Assembly: GCA_965227215.1 (NCBI GenBank)
Contig: OZ245729.1
Coordinates: forward strand, 1,116,001 to 1,180,000
From: Gracilimonas sp965227215
Lineage (GTDB): Bacteria; Bacteroidota; Rhodothermia; Balneolales; Balneolaceae
Direction of reading: 5' to 3'
Length of the DNA stretch: 64,000 nt
The first letter of the stretch is position 1. Each line of letters opens with the position of its first letter. A model generated the notes under the pieces. The model searched no databases, had not been told where the DNA came from, and saw only the letters and a program-made list of their open reading frames with translations. Positions 1 to 9,200 of this stretch are shown piece after piece. The position numbers were made by a program, and so were the translations under genes.

Positions 1-1
1 G

Positions 2-73
2 AATCTGGCAAAGCCCGATGCCGCCAAGCTGATTGCCAAAGAAATATTAGAAATCGCAAAATCCAAGTTATAA
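2..73 (+). CDS. murG: C-terminal end of murG (partial, cut by window edge)
   Basis: The second frame is open from the window edge for 23 codons to a TAA at 71-73 and ends with LAKPDAAKLIAKEILEIAKS-type sequence, an amphipathic helix like the last helix of MurG (undecaprenyl-diphospho-muramoylpentapeptide N-acetylglucosaminyltransferase). It lies 10 bases upstream of murC on the same strand, and murG precedes murC in many dcw clusters. The assignment rests on position plus this short tail, so it is probable rather than certain. Confidence 0.65.
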   Translation, partial: NLAKPDAAKLIAKEILEIAKSKL

Positions 74-83
74 GAACGCAGTA

Positions 84-1511
84 GTGGAAAAACGCATCGA
101 AACACAACCCGTATTTGGCCGCACAAAACATATCCACATGGTGGGTATAGGTGGCATTGGTATGAGCGGGATGGCCGAAATATTGTTACAGCGCGGATAT
201 AAAGTAAGCGGCTCGGACGGTGCGGTAACCGAAACCACCAAACGACTGCAGGAACTCGGCGCTACTGTTCACAAAGGCCACAAGGCAGAATATATTGAAG
301 GTGCCGATGTGGTTGTTTACACCAGTGCGGTTAAAGCTGATGAGAATGTGGAAACCAAAGCAGCTATCGAAGAGCGCATACCTACCATAAAACGTGCAGA
401 AATGCTGGCCGAACTCATGAAAATGAAATTCGGGATCGGTGTGGCCGGAACACATGGCAAGACCACAACCACAACTATGGTGGGGCATGTCACTCAGGAC
501 GGAAATTACGACCCGACCATTATTGTAGGCGGTAAGGTTCACAGTTTCGATAAAACCAACGCCGTGGTTGGTAAAGGCGATTTAATTGTAGTGGAAGCTG
601 ATGAGTTTGACCGGACCTTCCTCCGCCTCTCTCCTTCTCTGGCTATTATTACGAATATTGAAGCCGAGCATCTCGACATTTACGATGATCTGGAAGATGT
701 GAAGCAGGCATTCATCGATTATGCCAATAAAGTCCCGTTCTACGGGGCTGTCATAGTTTGCCTCGACGATCCGAATGTTCGCAGCATTCTTCCGGAATTA
801 GAAAAACGTGTGATCACCTATGGATTAACACCACAAGCTCAGCTCCGTGCCACCGACATCCGTTCTGACGCTTTTACCAGTACGTTCTCTGTGGTTTGGG
901 AAGATGAGAAACTTGGGGTTATCACACTGAAAGCTCCCGGTGAGCATAATGTAAAGAATGCCCTTGCTGCTATTGCAACCGGTTTAGAGCTCGATATTGA
1001 TTTTAAGCTAATTAAGAAAGGACTGGAGCGTTATGAAGGTGTATTCCGTCGCTTCCAGCTTAAATATGACAATGGCTGCATGGTGATTGATGATTATGCT
1101 CATCACCCTACTGAAGTTCATGCAACATTGCAGGCAGCCAATAAAGGCTGGCCCGATCGCCGGGTAGTTGCTGTTTTTCAGCCCCACCTGTACTCTCGAA
1201 CTCAGGAATTATATAAGGAATTCGGTCTCTCCTTCTTTGATGCGGAAATGTTAATTGTGACAGATGTATACCCCTCCCGCGAAAAACCTATTGAAGGTGT
1301 TACCGGAAAGCTCATTGCTGATACGGCCGAGCAGTACGGGCATAAGAATGTGATGTATGTGGAAGACAAAGAAGACGTCACCAAAACTTTGAAAGAGATT
1401 GCAGAACCCGGCGACATTATAATTACGATGGGTGCCGGAGATATTTACCGCTTTGGCGAAGAGTTCGTTGAAGCGTTGAAATCAGGAAAATTCAAACCAA
1501 AAGCCAGATAG
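84..1511 (+). CDS. murC: UDP-N-acetylmuramate--L-alanine ligase MurC
   Basis: MurC is the cytoplasmic ATP-dependent ligase that adds L-alanine to UDP-MurNAc, the first step of the peptidoglycan stem peptide. The 475-residue product is of normal family length. It shows the N-terminal Rossmann motif HMVGIGGIGMSG near residues 19-30, the ATP loop GTHGKTTTT near 121-129, the Mur-ligase central domain and the DDYAHHPTEV motif of the C-terminal domain near 336. The start is GTG, 10 bases after the putative murG stop, and the stop abuts the ftsQ start, so it is part of a dcw operon. Confidence 0.97.
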   Translation: MEKRIETQPVFGRTKHIHMVGIGGIGMSGMAEILLQRGYKVSGSDGAVTETTKRLQELGATVHKGHKAEYIEGADVVVYTSAVKADENVETKAAIEERIPTIKRAEMLAELMKMKFGIGVAGTHGKTTTTTMVGHVTQDGNYDPTIIVGGKVHSFDKTNAVVGKGDLIVVEADEFDRTFLRLSPSLAIITNIEAEHLDIYDDLEDVKQAFIDYANKVPFYGAVIVCLDDPNVRSILPELEKRVITYGLTPQAQLRATDIRSDAFTSTFSVVWEDEKLGVITLKAPGEHNVKNALAAIATGLELDIDFKLIKKGLERYEGVFRRFQLKYDNGCMVIDDYAHHPTEVHATLQAANKGWPDRRVVAVFQPHLYSRTQELYKEFGLSFFDAEMLIVTDVYPSREKPIEGVTGKLIADTAEQYGHKNVMYVEDKEDVTKTLKEIAEPGDIIITMGAGDIYRFGEEFVEALKSGKFKPKAR

Positions 1512-2240
1512 TTGAGTAACCAAGCATCAAATAAAAGCTTACTCCCGTGGATTACCACCGTGTTGATGGTAACCGGAATTGCTGTGCTTGCCGCGCTCTA
1601 CTGGAACCGGAATGTGACCGTGCAAGATGTGCAGGTTAACAACTTATACTATACCGGCTACGAGCAGGTAAAACAAGCAGCAAACATTCCTATGGGCATC
1701 AAACCGGATAGCCTGAACCTGAATGAAGTAGTTCAGCGAGTAGAAAAACTGGATTATGTCCGCTCTGTAAAGCCCTACATCGAACCCAGCGGAGATTTGA
1801 GACTTACTGTGGCAGAACGACAGCCTATTGCCCTGTTGGTGAATGGCTCTGACCGAATGTATGTAGATGCTGAAGGTGTGCGTTTGCCCATATTGGAAGG
1901 CAAGACACAAGACGTTCCACTTTTGTATGGATACAGTGCAACCTCCCGGGATACCATTAAAACTGAAGAATTTACACAGGTACGAGACTTTTTGATGAAA
2001 GCCAAAATCGATGGCTTTGGATGGACAACCATCAGCGAAGTGGTATATGATGAAACCGACGGCGTGGTTGCTTTAAGTCATGAAAATGGAGTGAAGCTGC
2101 TTTTTGGCCGAAATGACTTTCAAACCAAACTGGAGAACTGGAAAGCTTTCTACACCGATGTGATTCGGGTGAAGGGAATCCGGTCGATGCGACAGGTCGA
2201 TCTCCGGTTTACAAATCAGGTGGTGACCCGTGAAATTTGA
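1512..2240 (+). CDS. ftsQ: Cell division protein FtsQ/DivIB
   Basis: FtsQ is the bitopic divisome protein that links early (FtsA/FtsZ) and late (FtsL/FtsB/FtsI) division proteins. The 242-residue product has a short cytoplasmic start, one membrane helix at about residues 12-31 (PWITTVLMVTGIAVLAALYW), and then a POTRA-like domain beginning VQDVQVNNLYYTGY with the YVRSVKPY and RLTVAERQP strands. The start is TTG directly after the murC stop, implying translational coupling. FtsQ sequences diverge strongly, so the call leans on architecture and on lying between murC and ftsA. Confidence 0.9.
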   Translation: MSNQASNKSLLPWITTVLMVTGIAVLAALYWNRNVTVQDVQVNNLYYTGYEQVKQAANIPMGIKPDSLNLNEVVQRVEKLDYVRSVKPYIEPSGDLRLTVAERQPIALLVNGSDRMYVDAEGVRLPILEGKTQDVPLLYGYSATSRDTIKTEEFTQVRDFLMKAKIDGFGWTTISEVVYDETDGVVALSHENGVKLLFGRNDFQTKLENWKAFYTDVIRVKGIRSMRQVDLRFTNQVVTREI

Positions 2241-2535
2241 CTTCAATCACATATCGTTTGCCGATGTTCAGGGATATTCTATACTGAAAGAGGAATCATC
2301 TGATCGTTCCGGCGCAGAGCGTGCGGAACGAGGCGGGCAAATAAAAGATGCAGAACGAACAGAACGAGTGAAGCAGGCAGGAAACCTCTTGAATAAACTG
2401 TTATCAGAACCGGACCAGGGTTTACTGAAGAAAGATTCCATCTCAGACTTTTACTCCGATTTGGCATCGCCATCAACACAAAAAAGAAATTTAGCAATCA
2501 ACAAAAACACAGCGGATCGTCATGGAAGAACATGA
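2230..2535 (+). CDS. Doubtful small ORF between ftsQ and ftsA, containing a hairpin repeat
   Basis: A 101-codon frame starts with GTG inside the ftsQ end and runs into the ftsA start. I recognise no family. Its middle is built from a dispersed palindrome (CGTTCCG-N12-CGGAACG at 2305-2330, with relatives near 23.0 and 29.3 kb), giving the low-complexity peptide RSGAERAERGGQ. The close fit between neighbours could mean a real coupled gene, but the repeat makes it more likely that this is intergenic sequence that happens to stay open. Confidence 0.25.
   Translation: MKFDFNHISFADVQGYSILKEESSDRSGAERAERGGQIKDAERTERVKQAGNLLNKLLSEPDQGLLKKDSISDFYSDLASPSTQKRNLAINKNTADRHGRT
2305..2330. repeat. Dispersed GTTCCG hairpin repeat, copy 1
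   Basis: A perfect inverted repeat, CGTTCCG-N12-CGGAACG, whose loop contains GCGCAGAGC, the complement of the GCTCTGCG loop in the copy at 23019-23044. It lies in the ftsQ-ftsA gap. Confidence 0.7.
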
Positions 2536-3781
2536 AAACATCATGGTAGGTCTCGATATCGGGACCACCAAAATTTGCGCAATCGTAGCTTCAATCGATG
2601 AACAGGAACGGATTCACATCCTCGGGGTGGGCAAAGCTCAAAGCGATGGCCTGAACCGTGGTGTGGTGGTGAACATCGACAAAACCGTAAACGCCATCAA
2701 AGATGCCATTGCACAGGCAGAACTGGCTTCCGGAATCCAGGTGAATTCGGTGAATGTGGGTATTGCAGGCGATCATATCCGCAGCATGCGCAGTAAAGGC
2801 GTGATTACCATCAACAACAAAGACAATGAAATTACAGCTAAAGATGTGGAGCGCCTTCTGGAAGACTGCCAGCGCATCATGCTTCCTACCGATCAGCAGA
2901 TTCTGCATGTAATTCCACAGGAATTTGTGGTAGACGGGCAGGATGGCATCAGCGACCCGGTGGGAATGAGTGGTATGCGCATGGAAGCTGAAGTGCACAT
3001 AATAACCGGTTTGGTTTCGGCAGCTAAAAACATGTATCGCTGTGTGGAACGTGCCGGCTATCAAGTGGCTGATCTTATCCTGGAGCCTCTGGCTTCTTCC
3101 TACTCGGTGTTAGATGAAGAGGAAAAAGAGGCCGGAGTAGTATTGGTTGATATTGGTGGAGGTACCACCGATTTGGCCATTTTTCAGGATAACACTATCC
3201 GTCATACCGCTGTAATTGCTATTGCCGGACAAAAAGTCACCGATGATATTCGCCTCGGGCTCAGCGTGCTTGACGACCAGGCGGAAACCCTGAAACGTAA
3301 GCACGGTGAAAGCTACGCCGACCTTATCGAAGAGGACGAAGTGATTACCGTACCCGGAATTGCGGGACGACCTCCCAAAGAAATCACCAAAAGCATTCTT
3401 GCCAAAATTGTACAGGCCCGGATGGAAGAAATCCTGGAAATAGTTGGTATTGAAATTAAACGAAGTGGCTATGCCGATGCTATGAGCGCAGGTGTGGTTA
3501 TTACGGGAGGCGGATCATTGATCAAAAATATATGTCCGCTAGCAAACGAAATTTTAGGACTGGATGCCAAAGTGGGAATTCCATTAGGCATTACAGGAGG
3601 ATTGAAGGAAGAAGTGAACAGCCCTATTTACGCCACCGGTGTAGGTTTGGTGATGCACGCCCTTCGGTCAGGTACAGCCAATAACCAAGCTATGATGCCC
3701 TCATCATCGCAAGGCACCAATGTGGAACAAGTGATGCAGAAAATCACCGACCGCATGAAAAGTTGGTTCAAAGAGCTTTAA
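2522..3781 (+). CDS. ftsA: Cell division protein FtsA
   Basis: FtsA is the actin-like ATPase that tethers FtsZ filaments to the cytoplasmic membrane. The 419-residue protein starts with the phosphate-1 loop MVGLDIGTTKICAIVA, has the phosphate-2 motif VLVDIGGGTTDLAIF near residue 205 and the adenosine motif VVITGGGSLIKN near 325. It ends in a short amphipathic membrane-targeting helix (MQKITDRMKSWFKEL), as expected. ATG at 2522 gives the canonical N-terminus. It sits between ftsQ and ftsZ but is separated from ftsZ by about 400 bases of repeat-bearing DNA. Confidence 0.97.
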   Translation: MEEHENIMVGLDIGTTKICAIVASIDEQERIHILGVGKAQSDGLNRGVVVNIDKTVNAIKDAIAQAELASGIQVNSVNVGIAGDHIRSMRSKGVITINNKDNEITAKDVERLLEDCQRIMLPTDQQILHVIPQEFVVDGQDGISDPVGMSGMRMEAEVHIITGLVSAAKNMYRCVERAGYQVADLILEPLASSYSVLDEEEKEAGVVLVDIGGGTTDLAIFQDNTIRHTAVIAIAGQKVTDDIRLGLSVLDDQAETLKRKHGESYADLIEEDEVITVPGIAGRPPKEITKSILAKIVQARMEEILEIVGIEIKRSGYADAMSAGVVITGGGSLIKNICPLANEILGLDAKVGIPLGITGGLKEEVNSPIYATGVGLVMHALRSGTANNQAMMPSSSQGTNVEQVMQKITDRMKSWFKEL

Positions 3782-4188
3782 AGAATGAATATTCAACAAA
3801 TCAGATATCAAACTCAGCAACCGTCAAGCGTCTCAATGACCTTGAAGCGTTGTGCTTTTGAATTCAACAACGTAAACGCTTCGAGGACCTATCGGACACT
3901 CGAAGGTCTACTTGATCTGATTTCTAAGAGCTTTAGCAGTAAAATCAGCAATCAAAACGCTATGGAAACAGAAGTAAATAAAGATGGTCATTGCGAGGAG
4001 GCAACACCGCTTGGTGTTGATATCCAAAGTTTAGCGACGCAGCAATCTCCCTTTATAAACCCCAAGTGGATTATGGAGATTGCTTCGGCATTCGCGAAGC
4101 TCATTTCTCGCAAGGACGACTCGTTTCCTGCAGCAATCATCTACAATAATAATCCAGTAAAATACAACAACTCAAATAGGAGTTAACA
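3782..4188. other. ftsA-ftsZ spacer with inverted repeats; no convincing gene
   Basis: A 133-codon frame (3785-4186) fills this gap but appears non-genic. Its first half contains inverted repeats (AAATCAGAT with ATCTGATTT; CCTTGAAGCGTT with AACGCTTCGAGG), and its second half is the GTCATTGCGAGG dispersed repeat. The sequence AATAGGAGTTAAC just before the ftsZ ATG looks like a ribosome binding site for ftsZ. Confidence 0.6.
3986..4120. repeat. GTCATTGCGAGG-type dispersed palindromic repeat
   Basis: The outer ends GGTCATTGCGAGG and CTCGCAAGGACGAC are complementary, and inner arms CAATCTCC and GGAGATTG are complementary around a short centre. This matches the common bacterial intergenic repeat that reads GTCATTGCGAGC...GCAATCTC...GAGATTGC...CTCGCAATGAC. 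It lies immediately ahead of ftsZ. Confidence 0.8.
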
Positions 4189-5517
4189 ATGGCTAACAAT
4201 TCACGTTTCTTTTTTGACGAACAGAGCCAGGAAAACGCCAAGATCAAAGTGATCGGCGTTGGCGGCGGTGGCGGTAACGCCATTAACAATATGATAAACA
4301 TGGGTCTTGAAAGTGTGGAGTATATCGCTCTGAACACCGATGCACAGGCCCTGAAAAACAGCATGGCAGATATCAAGGTTCAGGTGGGTTCCGCACTTAC
4401 CAATGGACTTGGAGCCGGAGCGCGCCCTGAAATCGGCCGTGAAGCGGTGGAAGAAAATCGCCATGAAATCGAAGAATCTATCGAAAATGCCGACATGGTA
4501 TTTGTGACGGCCGGAATGGGCGGTGGAACCGGAACCGGGGGTGCGCCTGTGGTTGCCGGAATTGCCAAACGTCGCGGCATCCTTACCGTTGGTATTGTAA
4601 CCACCCCATTTGAATGTGAGGGTAAGGTTCGGAAAAAATATGCCCTGGAAGGCATCACCGAACTGAAGAAAAATTGTGATACGGTAATCGTGATCCCGAA
4701 CGAGCGACTGCTCGACATCGCCGATGAAAACACGTCCCTGATGGATGCTTTCGCGATGGCGAACGAGGTTCTCTACAACGCCACACGGGGTATCAGTGAT
4801 CTGATCCTGATGCCGGGACTGATTAACCTTGACTTTGCTGACGTCCGCACTACTATGAGCGACGGTGGCGCTGCCATTATGGGATCAGCAACCGCAGAAG
4901 GTGCCGACCGTGCCGAGAAAGCGGCCCGTGCAGCTATCAACTCACCACTGTTGGATGGAGTAAGCATCCGCGGAGCACGCAACGTGCTGGTGAACATTTC
5001 AGCCGGCTCCAACCTTGGAATGCGCGAAACTACCACAGCTACCAACATCATCCATGATGAGGCCGGTGAAAATGCCGAAATCATTCTGGGTACCGTTCTG
5101 GACGAGAACTTTGGCGAAGACATTCGCGTGACTGTTATTGCCACCGGGTTTGATTTAGCCGAAGACCGAACCACGGCTAAAGTAGCCAGCAATGATAAAG
5201 GCTCGCTGAATAAAGCAGCTGAAAATGCGCAGGCTAACATGCAGAACAACACTAAGAAACCCGATGTACCCAAACGCTTTCAGCGTGGTACCGGCGATTA
5301 TTACAAAGGCGAGAACAACCTTAAAAAATTAGACACTCCGTCTTACCTGCGCCGCGATTTAAACGTGCGCAAGCAGGAAGACAGTATTGAGGTGCCCGAA
5401 GAAGAGGAACAAAAGAATGAAGCGCAGGATAACATCGCGCCATTTCAGAGCCGCACGGAACGCATCCGCAAGGATGACACCGACCAGCCGGCTTTCCTCC
5501 GCAAAATCATGGACTAA
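4189..5517 (+). CDS. ftsZ: Cell division protein FtsZ
   Basis: FtsZ is the tubulin-like GTPase that forms the cytokinetic ring. The 442-residue product has the N-terminal loop IKVIGVGGGGGNAINNM, the tubulin signature GMGGGTGTGGAPVVAGIA near residues 104-121 and the T7 synergy loop NLDFADVRTTM near 210. After residue about 320 comes a long acidic, charged linker, and the protein ends with the conserved C-terminal peptide DQPAFLRKIMD that binds FtsA. It is the last gene of the division cluster and is followed by a terminator at about 5630. Confidence 0.98.
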   Translation: MANNSRFFFDEQSQENAKIKVIGVGGGGGNAINNMINMGLESVEYIALNTDAQALKNSMADIKVQVGSALTNGLGAGARPEIGREAVEENRHEIEESIENADMVFVTAGMGGGTGTGGAPVVAGIAKRRGILTVGIVTTPFECEGKVRKKYALEGITELKKNCDTVIVIPNERLLDIADENTSLMDAFAMANEVLYNATRGISDLILMPGLINLDFADVRTTMSDGGAAIMGSATAEGADRAEKAARAAINSPLLDGVSIRGARNVLVNISAGSNLGMRETTTATNIIHDEAGENAEIILGTVLDENFGEDIRVTVIATGFDLAEDRTTAKVASNDKGSLNKAAENAQANMQNNTKKPDVPKRFQRGTGDYYKGENNLKKLDTPSYLRRDLNVRKQEDSIEVPEEEEQKNEAQDNIAPFQSRTERIRKDDTDQPAFLRKIMD

Positions 5518-5629
5518 GGAGTTGCCATTGAACCGGTTCGCACCCGATGCCATGGGAATGGTATCTCCGTGAACCACTGAATTTTACTGGAATATAGCTT
5601 CATTCAAGCTATAGATTGCTAACAATAGA

Positions 5630-5658
5630 AGAAGCCTCTTGATCGGGGCTTCTTTTTA
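5630..5658 (+). terminator. Rho-independent terminator after ftsZ
   Basis: GAAGCC(C/T) pairs with GGGGCTTC around a short loop, followed by TTTTTATTTT. It closes the dcw transcription unit. Confidence 0.8.
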
Positions 5659-5767
5659 TTTTGTCGGTAGTTTTGTGAGGAACTTTAGACTTTGTCGTGT
5701 TGAACGAATGTGAGAGAGCTACAGATTTAGTACATTCTCTGGGGCAACCATCGAAAATGATCAGCCA

Positions 5768-6244
5768 ATGAAAAGACTACACCAACATTTACCGGCTTTT
5801 TTAGTACTCCTGTCACTCGCCTTATTTAGCAGTTGCACACAGGTGAACCCCCAGCAGGAAAAAGAAGCTTTGACAGAACTACTGGGTGAGTTTCTTTCAA
5901 ATGTTGACGACCCTGCCATGCACGATCGGCTATGGGCAGAGGACTTGGTTTATACCGGCTCGGCAGGTACCCGACACGGGAAAGAGGTAATTATGAATGG
6001 AATGCGGGATTCTGAGTCGGATACCATAGAAACAGAGAGCCCGGCTTATTCTTACGACAGCCTGAACATCAAAGTATTTGGGAACACGGCAGCCCTTACT
6101 TTCCGGTTAATAGCTGAAACGCCTTCCGAATCAGGCGTGGATACAAGCTACTACCTCAACAGCGGATTCTTTGAAAAGCGCAACGGTCAATGGAAAGCTG
6201 TAGTGTGGCAGGCTACGCGAATGGCGGAGTCTTCAGAAAATTAA
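5768..6244 (+). CDS. SnoaL/NTF2-like (DUF4440-type) lipoprotein
   Basis: The 158-residue product starts with a lipoprotein signal peptide (MKRLHQHLPAFLVLLSLALF followed by SSC, lipobox Cys near residue 23). The mature part has the alternating strands and helices of NTF2-like proteins: ALTELLGEFLSNVD, then WAEDLVYTGSAGTRHGKEVI, and ending with NSGFFEKRNGQWKAVVWQATR, the strand seen in DUF4440 proteins. Such domains often bind small ligands, but no specific function can be read from sequence. It stands alone between ftsZ and the LamG gene on the opposite strand. Confidence 0.75.
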   Translation: MKRLHQHLPAFLVLLSLALFSSCTQVNPQQEKEALTELLGEFLSNVDDPAMHDRLWAEDLVYTGSAGTRHGKEVIMNGMRDSESDTIETESPAYSYDSLNIKVFGNTAALTFRLIAETPSESGVDTSYYLNSGFFEKRNGQWKAVVWQATRMAESSEN

Positions 6245-6252
6245 GGCTTGGT

Positions 6253-9200
6253 TTATTTAATCAGCAGCATTTTCTTAGTTACCACTTGTCCTTTGTATTT
6301 AAACTGGTAGAAGTACACTCCTGAGGAAAGGTTACCGGCATCAAAAGCAATAGTATGGGATCCGGCCCTTAATCTCTCGTTTTTCAATGTAGCTACTTCC
6401 CGACCAAGTGTATTATAAACTTTAAGGGAAACATTCCCGGCCTGTGGCATGCTAAACTGAATATTGGTTGTCGGATTGAAAGGATTAGGATAATTCTGAG
6501 AAAGTTCAAAATCAGATGGGACTTCTGTTTTGGGTGTCGATTCGTTAGAAACAGCCAATTCCAGTTCTATATCTATCATTTCTGCTATGGTACTATCAGA
6601 AAGTGCATAGCTGAATATCTGTACCTCATCTATATCCCCAAAAAAAGGCTGAGTGTTCTCTGCATTGTTACCGATGTAAAGGTCAGAGTCTGATACAGTA
6701 AGCAGTCCCATGTAATCCTCATATCTTACAAACTGACCATTCAGATATAAACGCACTCTTTCTCCATCATAGGTAGCAGCCACATGAAACCATTCTCCGG
6801 GTTGAATTTGTGGGGCACCGAAATTTAGTTCTACATCATCAAGTTGAAACCTGATTTTTTCTCCAATTTTATCTTCTGAATGTCCTTCTATCGAATTGTC
6901 AACTATTTCAATGCTGTATCTATCGTAGTCTTCATCCATTCTTGAAATAATGGTACTCGTTGGATAATCTTCTCCTTCACTTCTCATGTTTACCCAAGCG
7001 GTAACACTCAAAGCATTAGAAGCAGAGTCCAGCGATGCATTACTGTCTTCAATAAAAAGAGCATCATTAATTCCATCGAAAGAATAAGCCGATTCTGCAT
7101 TTCCCAACCTATCTTCCGCAAATTCCCCACCATCACTTTGTACTAACAGCTCCGAACTGCTTGAATCGGTAAAACTGTTACTAAAGGAAAGCTGAAGCAA
7201 GTTCTTAACCTCCAAATCATATCCTTTGAATCTATCTTGGTAGAACTCATTAATGGTGCTGTCGGAGATAGCATAATTATAGATCCTTACTTCATCTATT
7301 GATCCCTTGAAAGGTTCCGACTCCTCCTTATTATTTCCAATTAAAATATCAGATTCCCCCATTTCTAAACGACCAGAATATCTACCACTGGAAACCAATT
7401 CACCATTCAGGTAAACATTCATCACATTGTTTCCAAAGGTAGCGGTTATCATATACCATTCCCCTCTTTTCAAAGAGAGATCCGGATATGCCGCAAGCTT
7501 CGCATTATTAATATTAAAGAAGATTTGTTTAGTCACCCCCAGATAAAATTGACCATACTCTGAGGAATCTTTTCTATGAACGATTGACATGTGACTGTCA
7601 GACTCATCAAGTTTCACCCAAGCATTAATAGTAAGTCCTTCGTACAATGAGTCTAATTCGGAAGTGTTATCTTTTATTTTTACTACATTATCATCTCCTG
7701 TAAAAGAGTATGCTGTATTGGGTTTATCAAACCTGCCTGATGTAGGTTGTGCCCCAATAATCTCCGTGTCATTATTGTTTGTAGATGAATCACTAACAGA
7801 CCCGCTGAACGGGAGATAGACTAACTGTTCTTTTTTGAACTTTCTTCCTTCGGTATATAAATCATAAAATGACTTCATGGTACTGTCTTCAAGCACATAA
7901 TTATAAAGACGCACGTCATCAACAGAACCTTCAAAGCCCTGTTCATTATCGCCATAGGTTGCTTTACCTCCTAAATATAAATCTGAATCAGTAACCCTCA
8001 AGCTTGTTTCGTAAGTTGAAGCACTTAGTAAATCTCCATTTAGGAAAATTTTCAGGCTATCTCCGTTAAATGTAAATCCCAAGTGTATCCAATGCCCCTC
8101 TACAATATCCGTTGAGGAAACAGCGGTCGTTTTTCCATTTATCGTGAATACTAACGAGTTCTTAAAATACCCTCTTGTCGCTTTACGAATTTCCACCTCA
8201 AATTTATCTGATATTCCTTCATCTTCCCTTGAAAGCAGCACACTATACGAGCCGACACCATTCAATGATTTTATTTTCACCCAGGATGAAAAAGTAAGCC
8301 CTTTGTAAAGAGAATCAATTCTGTTATCTGTATCATTATATTTAATATAATCTTCCTGGTCGAAGGAAAACGCTTTATCATTATTGTTGAAACGATCAGT
8401 TGTCAGGCTACCACCCGCTATTGAAATATCATTATCAATATCTGCCTGATCTGTAACTGAGCCTTCAAATGGAAGATAAGCCAAAACAGATTCCTGTGGC
8501 TCTTCAAACTCGAATTCATAATCAATAACTGAATTCTGAATCTCATCTTCATTGAGCACATAGTTGTATAAAACAACATCATCCAAAGCGCCCTCAAAAC
8601 TTCTCTCAAAATTCAAATCACTGCCTAAATAGAACTCTTTTTCATTCCCGATGTATTCCTTTTCAATTTCTATATTTCGAATAAGCCTGGTGTTCTGGTC
8701 TTTTTTCCCGTTGATAAATAGCTCAGGTTCTTCTCCGTCATAAGTAATTGCAACATTTACCCATTGATTTTGAGGAAGCTGGTTATTCTTCTCGAGTATC
8801 ATATCCCTGGTATAAAACTTCAAATACCCGCCTTCCTCCATTTCCAAGACAAATCCCGGGTTATCTCCATAGGTATCAAAAGGCACCCCTGCGACTATCT
8901 GTTCAACATCTTTGGGTGCATATGAATCTAAATACAACCAGGTAGACAGAGTAAATACTTCCCTGTTATCAAATATTTGATAAAACTGTTTATCAGAAAT
9001 ACGGATTGGCTTCTCAGCATTTTTGAAATCATAAGCTCGATTTTCAGAACCAAATCTGTCCTTTATAAATGTTCCGTCACCCTTTCCAGTGTCACTAAAT
9101 TCATATATGGGATATTGGAAAAAACTGGAGTCTGCTATGGTATCAGTGAAAGAAATATCTACGATTTTTTCATCAACTATTGGTCGTACACCTGCAGCCT

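Noticed and set aside
3785..4186. A 133-codon frame between ftsA and ftsZ
   Set aside because: Its second half is the GTCATTGCGAGG dispersed repeat and its first half holds inverted repeats.
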